Shown in pieces: positions 52,958 to 60,838 of a DNA stretch of 64,000 nt (position 1 is its first letter; every line of letters begins with the position of its first letter). The DNA is from Sphingobium sp. OAS761. GTDB lineage: Bacteria > Pseudomonadota > Alphaproteobacteria > Sphingomonadales > Sphingomonadaceae. The translations under genes were made by a program, and so were the position numbers. The notes under the pieces were generated by a model. The model had not been told where the DNA came from. It saw only the letters and a program-made list of their open reading frames with translations, and did no database searches. The stretch spans positions 186,001 to 250,000 of the forward strand of contig NZ_JALJVY010000008.1 in the NCBI RefSeq assembly GCF_024168485.1, given 5' to 3'.

Positions 52958-53253
52958 CTGGCGAAGGCGACTATTTTCGTTTCAATGGTTATCGGAAAAA
53001 TAAGGCAGCCATGCCCGGTTTCCGTTTTTAAGTCGTTGAAGATGCGCAGGAAAATATTACAGTCAATTTCATATATTATACGCAGGATATAAGTCCATCA
53101 TTTCAGAGACATAGCTTCGCGATACTTGTAACTACTTGAAAAAAGATATTTTGTAGTGCTTGGCAGCGCCTGCGAAAAGTGCGTATAAGCCCCTCGTCCG
53201 GGTCGCAAACGGCACAATGAACGTGTCATCCAACTCTTTCTGCAGGAGGATGT
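52958..53253. other. AT-rich intergenic region before the RTX gene
   Basis: 296 bases without a gene. From about 52985 to 53160 the base composition drops well below the rest of the window, with short A/T runs and no strong inverted repeat that I can see. The promoter at 53160-53189 and the ribosome site lie at its downstream end. The AT-rich tract could bind nucleoid proteins or a regulator. Confidence 0.5.
53160..53189 (+). promoter_or_regulatory. Sigma-70-like promoter for the RTX metalloprotease gene
   Basis: TTGGCA at 53160-53165 and TATAAG at 53184-53189, separated by 18 bases, match the consensus at five of six positions each. The resulting leader of about 58 bases ends at a clear ribosome site (AGGAGG) before ATG 53254. 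Suggests the gene can be transcribed apart from the exporter operon. Confidence 0.55.
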
Positions 53254-56200
53254 ATGCTCAAGGTAGCAGGGGCCGGGCCAGTTTCGGCCACATTTGGCCA
53301 GGATGAGGAAGGCGCGTCGGCGTCATCCGGCTTTTCCATCAGCAACGCCGCCGACCTTTGGTCGATGCTTGGCAATGAACAGGTGCGCAGCGAGATATTG
53401 CTGCTGTATCCGCAGGACGTCATGCCCAATCCGGGCGTGCCGGAAACGTCTCCCGGTGGACTGGATGATCCCCAGTTCAACGGCAACGGCAATACCACTC
53501 TGGCGCAGGCGGCGACCGGCAACCAGCTGATCGATGGCATCTTGAGCGGGGTGAAGTGGGATCCCGCGCAGACCGTCTACTACAGCGACGCCGATTCTCC
53601 CGCGGATTATCAGGCGGGGTATTTTTCGGATTCGGACGGCGACGGCATCAGCGCCCAGAATGAGGGCTTCTCGCAGTTCACCGCCATGCAGATGGTGACG
53701 TTTCATACCGCGCTGAACAGCTCGGCATATACCCAGACGGCGGCAGCGACGGCATTTGGTGTCGAATCGTTCACGGGCCTGTCGCTCGCCTATGACGGAG
53801 CAGGATCGGCGATTGCGACCATTCGCGGCGCGAATTCGAGCGATCCGGGCACGGCCTATGCCTATTACCCCAACAACAACATCTATGGCGGCGATACCTT
53901 CTTCGGTAACGCCTATGATGCCACCATCTATTCGCTCAAGACGCCGGTCGCGGGCAATTATGCCTGGCACACGATGTTCCACGAACTGGGGCATTCCCTG
54001 GGTCTGGCGCACGGCCATACGGGTGGCGCCTACGGTCCCCTGCCGGCGGCGTATGACTCGATCGAATTTACGGTGATGACCTATCGCAGCTATGTGGGGG
54101 CGCCGCTGAGCGGCTATTCCTACGAGCAATGGGGCGCGCCGCAAACCTACATGATGCTCGACATCGCGGCGTTGCAGGCCATGTATGGCGCGGATTTCAC
54201 CGTCAATTCGGGTAACACGACCTATTCGTGGAATCCGACCACCGGTGAAACCTATATCAATGGCGCGATCGCAATCGATCCGGGCGGCAACCGCATCTTC
54301 GCCACGATCTGGGACGGTGGCGGCGTCGACACTTACGACCTGTCCAATTACACCACCAACCTGACGCTGGATCTCAACCCCGGCGGCTATTCGGTGTTCA
54401 GCCAGGCGCAGCTTGCCTATCTCGGCAACAACGGCAGTTCCGTGTACGCCCGCGGCAACATCTTCAATGCGCTGCTCTATCAGGGCAATACCGCTTCCCT
54501 GATCGAAAATGCCAATGGCGGCTCGGGCAACGACAGTATCACGGGTAACTCCGCTGCCAACGTTATCCATGGCAACGGCGGCAATGACAGCATCGACGGT
54601 AGTTCGGGCGATGACACGTTGTATGGTGAAGCCGGCAACGACTATCTGATGGGCGGCGACGGCAACGATACGCTCTACGGTGGCGACGGCGACGACGTGA
54701 TCGACGGCAGCTACGGTACCGACGTCATCTATGGCGGCAACGGCAATGATGTCATCTACGGTAGCTGGACGACGGACACCGTTTATGGCGAGGCCGGCAA
54801 CGACACGTTCATCATCCGCCAGAGTGGTTCCGGGACCGAATATGGCGACGATATTAATGGCGGGTCCGGTTTCGACACGCTCGACCTCAGCCAGATCACC
54901 ACTACCTACAGCGCAACCGTCAATCTGGCCGGCGGGAGCTGGCAATATAATCCGCTCTATGGCGGCCCCTGGACGATCACCGGCGTCGAGAATGTCTATG
55001 GCACGCAGCTGGACGACACAATCACCGGCAATGCTGCGAGCAACCTGCTGAACGGCAACGACGGCGATGACCTGATCGACGGTGATAGCGGGACCGACAC
55101 GATCAATGGCGGCAATGGTGCAGATACGCTGTATGGCGGCGACGGCAACGACGTCATCGGCGGCGGCAACGGCGATGATAATGTCTATGGCGGCACCGGG
55201 AACGACAATATCAGCGGTGGTAGCGGTGACGATCTGCTGCTTGGTGGCGCCGGCAACGATATTTTCGATGGCGGTAGCGGGCAGGACCTGTTCTACGGCG
55301 AAGAAGGCGACGATACGCTGCGGATCGATTATGGTTGGAACGGCGGAATCGGCGAAATATTCGTTGGCGGTGCCGGAACCGACACTTTTGATATGTCGCT
55401 CGTCTATGCCGGCTTGAACGGCTATGTGAATTTGACCGACGGTCAGTTCGAAGATTCCAATTTTCCCGGCTACGGCATTTCCCTTTCGAGCGTTGAAAAT
55501 GTCATCGGTTCGGGTGGTAATGACACTCTGATCGGTTCCGGCGAGAACAACGTCATCTATGGCGGTACTGGTACGGATACTATTTCCGGCCTGGGTGGCA
55601 ATGACGTGCTCTATGGTGAAGATGGCAATGACGTCATCGATGGTGGCGAAGGTGTCGACACCATGGCCGGCGGACTGGGCAATGACATTTATTATGTCGA
55701 TAATGCCAACGACGTCGTTATCGAAGCGTCCAATTCCGGAACGGACATTGTTTATGCTTCGCTGACCTATTCGCTGATCGGCACCAATGTCGAAAACGCG
55801 ACGTTGACCGGAACGCTCGGTTCCAGCCTGACTGGCAACGGCCTCGATAATATTCTCGAGGGCAATAGCGGCAACAACAAGTTGGTCGGCAATAACGGAA
55901 ACGACATCCTCCGCGGTTTTGCGGGCGATGACATCCTGGAAGGCGGCGTCGGCGACGACACGCTGAATGGCGGCGACGGTATCGACACGGCGGATTATCG
56001 CACTGCGACATCCGGTGTTACCGTCAACCTGGCCATTGGCGCGGCGCAGAATACTGTCGGCGCCGGTGTCGATACGCTGGGCTATATCGAGAATATCCTG
56101 GGCTCGGCATATGACGATACCTTGTCGGGGAATTCGCTGGCAAACTCGCTGACGTCCGGTGCCGGTAACGATACGCTCAACGGTGGCGGCGGTGACGACA

Positions 56201-56583
56201 TCCTGAATGGGGGTGGTCATAACGACTATCTGAACGGCGGCTCGGGCAGCGACGTGCTGACGGGTGGTCCGGGAAGCGATATTTTTGCTCTCCTGAACGG
56301 CTTTGGTCCGACCAATATTGATACGATCACGGACTATGTCGTTGCCGACGACACGATCAATATCGCATCCGGAGCTGTCGGCGGCTTGCCGACCGGAACG
56401 TTGGCGGCGAGCGCCTTCGTGATCGGCGCGGCGGCGGCGGATGCGAGCGACCGGATCATCTATAACAGCGCCACGGGCGACTTGTTCTATGATTCGGACG
56501 GCACTGGCGCGGCGGCTGCCGTGCTGGTCGCGCATATGAGCTCGGGCTTGGCCATGACGAACGCCGAGTTCATCATCGTCTGA
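53254..56583 (+). CDS. Serralysin-like RTX metalloprotease (type I secreted)
   Basis: 1109 residues. No Sec signal. A metzincin zinc site HELGHSLGLAH spans residues 243-253, with the Met-turn MTYRS at 275. A serralysin C-terminal domain follows (~300-415), then many glycine-rich Ca-binding nonapeptides (GGxGNDxLxG) from ~423 to ~1009. The end (DLFYDSDGTGAAAAVLVAHM...FIIV) has the type I secretion signal look. An EF-hand-like DSDGDGISAQNEG lies at ~126. The length is twice that of PrtA-type serralysins owing to extra repeats. Export by the TolC/ABC/HlyD genes just upstream is likely. Confidence 0.93.
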   Translation: MLKVAGAGPVSATFGQDEEGASASSGFSISNAADLWSMLGNEQVRSEILLLYPQDVMPNPGVPETSPGGLDDPQFNGNGNTTLAQAATGNQLIDGILSGVKWDPAQTVYYSDADSPADYQAGYFSDSDGDGISAQNEGFSQFTAMQMVTFHTALNSSAYTQTAAATAFGVESFTGLSLAYDGAGSAIATIRGANSSDPGTAYAYYPNNNIYGGDTFFGNAYDATIYSLKTPVAGNYAWHTMFHELGHSLGLAHGHTGGAYGPLPAAYDSIEFTVMTYRSYVGAPLSGYSYEQWGAPQTYMMLDIAALQAMYGADFTVNSGNTTYSWNPTTGETYINGAIAIDPGGNRIFATIWDGGGVDTYDLSNYTTNLTLDLNPGGYSVFSQAQLAYLGNNGSSVYARGNIFNALLYQGNTASLIENANGGSGNDSITGNSAANVIHGNGGNDSIDGSSGDDTLYGEAGNDYLMGGDGNDTLYGGDGDDVIDGSYGTDVIYGGNGNDVIYGSWTTDTVYGEAGNDTFIIRQSGSGTEYGDDINGGSGFDTLDLSQITTTYSATVNLAGGSWQYNPLYGGPWTITGVENVYGTQLDDTITGNAASNLLNGNDGDDLIDGDSGTDTINGGNGADTLYGGDGNDVIGGGNGDDNVYGGTGNDNISGGSGDDLLLGGAGNDIFDGGSGQDLFYGEEGDDTLRIDYGWNGGIGEIFVGGAGTDTFDMSLVYAGLNGYVNLTDGQFEDSNFPGYGISLSSVENVIGSGGNDTLIGSGENNVIYGGTGTDTISGLGGNDVLYGEDGNDVIDGGEGVDTMAGGLGNDIYYVDNANDVVIEASNSGTDIVYASLTYSLIGTNVENATLTGTLGSSLTGNGLDNILEGNSGNNKLVGNNGNDILRGFAGDDILEGGVGDDTLNGGDGIDTADYRTATSGVTVNLAIGAAQNTVGAGVDTLGYIENILGSAYDDTLSGNSLANSLTSGAGNDTLNGGGGDDILNGGGHNDYLNGGSGSDVLTGGPGSDIFALLNGFGPTNIDTITDYVVADDTINIASGAVGGLPTGTLAASAFVIGAAAADASDRIIYNSATGDLFYDSDGTGAAAAVLVAHMSSGLAMTNAEFIIV
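54520..56280 (+). repeat. RTX Ca-binding nonapeptide repeats
   Basis: The coding sequence repeats an imperfect 27-base unit giving GGxGxDxLx. Blocks of several units are separated by spacers with SVENVIGS- or GIENV-like strands. Direct repetition explains a large minus-strand open frame opposite this gene. Confidence 0.85.
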
Positions 56584-56624
56584 CCGGTCTTCGGGGGGCG
56601 GTTGGTCCTCCGGATTCGGATGAG

Positions 56625-56656
56625 AGAGCGCCCGGTTATGGCCGGGCGCTCTTTTT
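56625..56656 (+). terminator. Rho-independent terminator after the RTX gene
   Basis: A perfect 11-bp GC-rich stem (56625-56635 with 56642-56652), six-base loop, and five T ending inside the pth stop codon on the opposite strand. 42 bases after the RTX stop. Confidence 0.92.
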
Positions 56657-57221
56657 ATGCCTGGCGTAGCGCGACCTCGTTCATGAAGCGGGCATCGTCG
56701 CTCCTGGCCAGCCATTCCGCTTCCGCGCCGATCGCGCCGAGCATGTCGGCGAGCGCGCCCATCTCGCTCTTGGCATAATTGCCCAGCACATAGCCGTGCA
56801 CCTTGTCCTTTTGCCCGGGATGGCCGATGCCGATACGGACGCGGCGAAAATCATTGCCGATATGCGCGTCGGTCGACCGGAGCCCGTTATGGCCGGCGTT
56901 CCCACCCCCGCGCTTCACCTTCACCTTCATCGGCACCAGATCCAGTTCGTCATGGAAAACTGTGACATTGTCCGGCGTCAACTTGTAGAAACGCATCGCC
57001 TCGCCGATCGCGCGGCCGCTTTCGTTCATAAACGTCGCGGGTTTCAGCAGCAGGATCTTTTCGTTGCCGATCCTGCCTTCCTGAACCCAGCCCTGAAACT
57101 GTTTCCGGGGCGGCGCGAAGCGATGCATGTCGGCGATCAGATCGACCGCCATGAAGCCGACATTGTGCCGATGCATCGCATATTGCGTACCCGGATTGCC
57201 CAGGCCTGCCCAGATTTGCAT
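56655..57221 (-). CDS. pth: Peptidyl-tRNA hydrolase
   Basis: 188 residues, standard length. MQIWAGLGNPGTQYAMHRHNVG (first active-site His), LKPATFMNESG, VFHDELDLVPMKVKVKRGG and GHNGLRSTDAH are all present. It recycles peptidyl-tRNA released from ribosomes. It follows rplY, as in most proteobacteria, but an intrinsic terminator lies only 17 bases before its ATG. Confidence 0.97.
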   Translation of the reverse strand: MQIWAGLGNPGTQYAMHRHNVGFMAVDLIADMHRFAPPRKQFQGWVQEGRIGNEKILLLKPATFMNESGRAIGEAMRFYKLTPDNVTVFHDELDLVPMKVKVKRGGGNAGHNGLRSTDAHIGNDFRRVRIGIGHPGQKDKVHGYVLGNYAKSEMGALADMLGAIGAEAEWLARSDDARFMNEVALRQA

Positions 57222-57237
57222 GTCATGTGCTCCAACG

Positions 57238-57269
57238 AAAAATCCCGCCCGCCGGTCAGGCGGGCGGGA
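57238..57269 (-). terminator. Intrinsic terminator between rplY and pth
   Basis: Perfect 11-bp stem (57243-57253 with 57259-57269), five-base loop, and five T on the minus strand (57238-57242). The run of T ends 17 bases before the pth start codon. Confidence 0.9.
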
Positions 57270-57302
57270 CTTTCATTTCCAGCCATCAGGCCAGCAAAGA
57301 CC

Positions 57303-57932
57303 TTATTCGGCTTCGGACTCGGTCCCTTCGTCATCCTTCGCCGTGTCGCCTTCGGCGCTCTTGAGCGACGAGGGTGCGACGATGGTAGCGATGGTGAAGT
57401 CGCGATCGTCGATCGCGGTCTTCGCGCCCTTGGGCAGCGTGACCGAACTGATGTGGATCGAATCGCCTACTTCAAATCCCTTAAGGTCGACGACCACATC
57501 TTCGGGAATGTGCGCCGCATCGACGATCAGTTCGATTTCATGGCGGACGATGTTGAGGACGCCGCCCTTCTTGAGGCCCGGCGACGCCTCCTCATTCTCG
57601 AAACGCACCGGCACGTTGACGTGGACGGAGGCATGTTCCGAAACGCGCAGGAAGTCGGCGTGCAGCGGACGGTCGGTCACGGGATGGAAAGCCACATCCT
57701 TGGGCAGGGTGCGCACGGCCTTGCCGTTTACCTCGACCATGACGACCGAATTGAAGAAGTGGCCGGTGCCGAGCAACTTGTTGAGGAGCTTTTCCTCGAC
57801 ATGGATCGACTGGGGTTCTTCATTGTTACCATAGATGACGGCGGGTACGCGGCCCTCACGGCGGAGAGCGCGGGAGGCTCCCTTGCCTGCCCGATCGCGT
57901 GCCTCGGCCGACAGCGTAAGCTGCTCGCTCAT
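57303..57932 (-). CDS. rplY: 50S ribosomal protein L25 (CTC family, long form)
   Basis: 209 residues. The N-terminal L25 domain (~1-95) has [24 protein letters not shown] and [13 protein letters not shown], which binds 5S rRNA. The C-terminal TL5 domain ([35 protein letters not shown]) and an acidic tail ending EGTESEAE make it a CTC-type protein. ATG 57932 has a ribosome site (GGAG) upstream. Confidence 0.96.
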   Translation of the reverse strand: MSEQLTLSAEARDRAGKGASRALRREGRVPAVIYGNNEEPQSIHVEEKLLNKLLGTGHFFNSVVMVEVNGKAVRTLPKDVAFHPVTDRPLHADFLRVSEHASVHVNVPVRFENEEASPGLKKGGVLNIVRHEIELIVDAAHIPEDVVVDLKGFEVGDSIHISSVTLPKGAKTAIDDRDFTIATIVAPSSLKSAEGDTAKDDEGTESEAE

Positions 57933-58051
57933 TGCGTGTCTCCAAAAGCTTGATTGTCACATTCCCCGCCACGCCTCCAGGGATGACCATCGCGGGAAGC
58001 CGGGCCTTTAGCAGAAACCGCGTGAAAGGCAAGGGCCTGGGGCGGCGCGCC

Positions 58052-58939
58052 TCACTGGACGCGGGTGATGCTGAAGCCTTTCGCCTTGAGCAGGTCGATC
58101 AGGTTTTCGCGTCCCGTCAGGTGGCCGGCGCCCACAGCGATGAAGGGGCGCCCCTTCATCGGTTCGATCGTTTTCACCCAGTCCCGGTTGCGCGCGACGA
58201 GCACCGCTTCCTCGACGATTGGATCGGGCTGTTCGCCATTTTCGTCTTCCTTCGCGATCGCTTCCATGTCGCCTTTTACCCAGGCGCCCAGAATGCGGTC
58301 GTAAAGCGCCTTCATATCCTTCGCCTCGTGCACCGTCTGCACCAGCAGCTTGGTCTGGGCCGCGTCGGGCAGGGTGTCGAATGCGGCGAACTGCCGCTCG
58401 ACCGTTTCCAGCCCGCCGATGGGCTTTTCCGCCTTGCGAAACACGGCGATCAGTGCCGGCTCCACGCCATCGTCCTGGCTGACGTGCAGCGCCTGCTGGC
58501 TCGCCGCCGACAGCAGCATGGCAGCAGCCCAGCTTTCATACCCTGACAGAAGCTGGCTGGACGTTCCGCCATCGCGCACCGTCTTGATGAGCGCGGCCCT
58601 TTCCTCCTCCGGCACGCGACGCTCCAGCGGGGGCAAACCCGGACTGCGACCCATTTTCTCGAACAGGCCAAGTGTCTTCTGTTCGTCCTGGAGATCGGCA
58701 GCCTCCAATATCAACCTGTCTGCCTTGGCCATGGCATCGGAGATGGCCGGCGTCTCCCACGCAACGCCCTTGGGCAGCACATGGATGGTGCCGAACAGCC
58801 AGCCGTTAAGATCGCCGCGCTTGATCTGCCACAGGGCAGGGCCGCTCTGGGTAGCGGGCGCCGGTGCAGGCTCCTTCCCGCACGCCGCCACAAGCATGAG
58901 CGCGAACAGCGCCAGAAGATGCGTGATATGCCGCGTCAT
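58052..58939 (-). CDS. TraB/GumN family lipoprotein (copy 1)
   Basis: 295 residues. Lipoprotein signal with Cys20 (ALMLVAACGK). The family motifs are GTIHVLPKG near residue 50 and, at the end, VGAGHLTGRENLIDLL; the conserved GxxH pairs are typical of TraB/Tiki-like proteases. The exact function in bacteria is unclear. A similar gene lies immediately upstream, 4 bases away. Confidence 0.88.
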   Translation of the reverse strand: MTRHITHLLALFALMLVAACGKEPAPAPATQSGPALWQIKRGDLNGWLFGTIHVLPKGVAWETPAISDAMAKADRLILEAADLQDEQKTLGLFEKMGRSPGLPPLERRVPEEERAALIKTVRDGGTSSQLLSGYESWAAAMLLSAASQQALHVSQDDGVEPALIAVFRKAEKPIGGLETVERQFAAFDTLPDAAQTKLLVQTVHEAKDMKALYDRILGAWVKGDMEAIAKEDENGEQPDPIVEEAVLVARNRDWVKTIEPMKGRPFIAVGAGHLTGRENLIDLLKAKGFSITRVQ

Positions 58940-58943
58940 GCCT

Positions 58944-59822
58944 TCACTCCTTCACGCGCTTAGTCCGGATGCCAAGCATCCTGAGTTGCGTCTGGACGCT
59001 TTCCTTGCCTGCCAGATGTCCCGCGCCCACCGCCATGAAGACCGTGCCGGGCTTTTCCAGCCGGGCCTTGATCCATTGCGCCCAATTGCGGTTGCGCCCG
59101 GTCAGCAGCACTTCCGAGAGTTGGGGGGTGGCTTCCAGCGACTCGTTCATCGTCTTGCCCAGCCTGTCGGGTTGACCGGCCATCCAGTAGCGGATCAGTG
59201 CGCCAAATTCCTTTTCCATGTCGGGCAGCCCAGCGACTGTGGCGTCCAGAAATTCCACCTGCTGCGCCATCGGCAGTCCGGCAAAAAAGCCGATCTGCTG
59301 TTCCACCGTCTCCAGCGCCTCGACCGCTTTTCCATTCCTCGCCGCTTCGGCCCGTAATGCCTTTTCCACGCCCAGATCGTTACGAAATCCCATCTTTTCC
59401 AGCGGCGCGACGGACAGCATCATGCCGGGCATCCATGGATTGAAGCCTTCCAGCGCCTGCCAGGAAATGCCGTTGGCATCCATCGCCGCCTGATAGGCGG
59501 CGCGCGCATCCGGCGTCAGACGGTCGGACAGCTTTACCCCATCCTGCGCCAGCGCCATCCTCGCCATCGATCCAGCGATGGCGGCTTTGTCTTCCGGCTC
59601 CACAATCTCCAGCACCAGCGTGTCGGACCGGTCGAACGCGCGCTTTACGCCGCCTTCGAACCAGTCGGTCTCGGGCTTGAGCACATGGACCGTACCGAAC
59701 AGATAGATGGTCGTGTCGGCGTCCTGCACGCGCCAGAGCGCCGGCGCTGCGACCGCCGGGCCGCTCGCCGTCATCAGGAAGGCCGCGGCGATCCAGCCGC
59801 TCAGGGATCGAAGCATCGTCAT
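58944..59822 (-). CDS. TraB/GumN family protein (copy 2)
   Basis: 292 residues with a Sec signal peptide (SLSGWIAAAFLMTASGPAVA) and no lipobox. Motifs GTVHVLKPE and VGAGHLAGKESVQTQL match those of the following gene, with similar length, so the two are a tandem duplication that has diverged. ATG 59822 is used (GGAAG upstream); ATG 59816 is also possible. First gene of a two-gene unit, divergent from glyQ. Confidence 0.87.
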   Translation of the reverse strand: MTMLRSLSGWIAAAFLMTASGPAVAAPALWRVQDADTTIYLFGTVHVLKPETDWFEGGVKRAFDRSDTLVLEIVEPEDKAAIAGSMARMALAQDGVKLSDRLTPDARAAYQAAMDANGISWQALEGFNPWMPGMMLSVAPLEKMGFRNDLGVEKALRAEAARNGKAVEALETVEQQIGFFAGLPMAQQVEFLDATVAGLPDMEKEFGALIRYWMAGQPDRLGKTMNESLEATPQLSEVLLTGRNRNWAQWIKARLEKPGTVFMAVGAGHLAGKESVQTQLRMLGIRTKRVKE

Positions 59823-59965
59823 GCGTCTTCCATGGGCAAGAGGCGGCGGCGGGGCAAGCCGCTTAACCCTGTTTCGCCAGCGCCTTTTCCTTGACCGTCC
59901 CGGCCCCATGCGCCAAGGCGCGAGCCACGAAATGGCGCATATAGCGCGGAAAAAAGGGACCATCC

Positions 59966-60838
59966 GTGGCCGAAGGCAAAATGCTTTCCTTCCAGGACCT
60001 GATCCTGACCCTCCATGCCTATTGGGGGAAGCAGGGCTGCGTCATTCTTCAACCCTATGACATGGAAGTGGGGGCGGGCACTTTTCACCCGGCAACAACC
60101 TTGCGCAGCCTCGGCCCGGACGCTTGGAACGCCGCCTATGTGCAGCCCAGCCGTCGACCGACCGACGGCCGCTATGGCGAAAACCCCAACCGGCTTCAGC
60201 ATTATTACCAGTATCAGGTGATCATGAAGCCGTCGCCTGCGAACCTTCAGGAACTTTACCTGAATTCCCTGGTCGAAATCGGCATTGATCCGCTGGTTCA
60301 CGACATCCGCTTTGTCGAGGATGACTGGGAAAGCCCGACCCTGGGCGCTTGGGGTCTGGGCTGGGAAGTGTGGTGTGACGGCATGGAAGTCACTCAGTTC
60401 ACCTACTTCCAGCAGATGGGTGGCTTCGACTGCAAGCCGGTGGCGGGCGAACTGACCTACGGGCTGGAGCGGCTGGCCATGTATATACAGGGCGTCGACA
60501 GCGTTTATGACCTGAAGTTCAACGATGCCGGCGTTACCTATGGCGACGTGTTCCTGGAAAATGAGCGGCAGATGTCGAAATGGAATTTCGAGGTCGCCAA
60601 CACGAAAAAGCTGCTGCGCTGGTTCAAGGATTGTCAGAGCGAATGGCAGCAGTGCATCGCCGATGACGTGCCGCTTGCCGCGTTCGAGCAGGCGATCAAG
60701 GCGAGCCATACCTTCAACCTGCTGCAGGCGCGTGGCGTCATATCGGTGCAGGAACGTGCCAGCTATATGGGTCAGGTGCGCGACATGGCCCGGGGCAGTT
60801 GCGAAGCGTGGATGACGCATAACGGGTGGGCTGACTGA
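59966..60838 (+). CDS. glyQ: Glycyl-tRNA synthetase alpha subunit
   Basis: 290 residues. Class II catalytic subunit: [53 protein letters not shown] and [11 protein letters not shown] are diagnostic. Charges tRNA-Gly together with the beta subunit. GTG 59966 has AAGGGA six bases upstream; ATG 59981 is an alternative. The stop overlaps the glyS start by one base (TGATG). Confidence 0.97.
   Translation: MAEGKMLSFQDLILTLHAYWGKQGCVILQPYDMEVGAGTFHPATTLRSLGPDAWNAAYVQPSRRPTDGRYGENPNRLQHYYQYQVIMKPSPANLQELYLNSLVEIGIDPLVHDIRFVEDDWESPTLGAWGLGWEVWCDGMEVTQFTYFQQMGGFDCKPVAGELTYGLERLAMYIQGVDSVYDLKFNDAGVTYGDVFLENERQMSKWNFEVANTKKLLRWFKDCQSEWQQCIADDVPLAAFEQAIKASHTFNLLQARGVISVQERASYMGQVRDMARGSCEAWMTHNGWAD

Noticed and set aside
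54520..56280. Regularly spaced short direct repeats considered as a CRISPR array.
   Set aside because: Units are about 27 bases, imperfect and in frame, with no spacers; they encode RTX nonapeptides.
53323..56715. Open frame of about 1130 codons on the minus strand opposite the RTX gene.
   Set aside because: It is a by-product of the repeated Gly/Asp codons of the plus-strand gene; its translation is Ile/Val/Ala repeats without a ribosome site or known domain.
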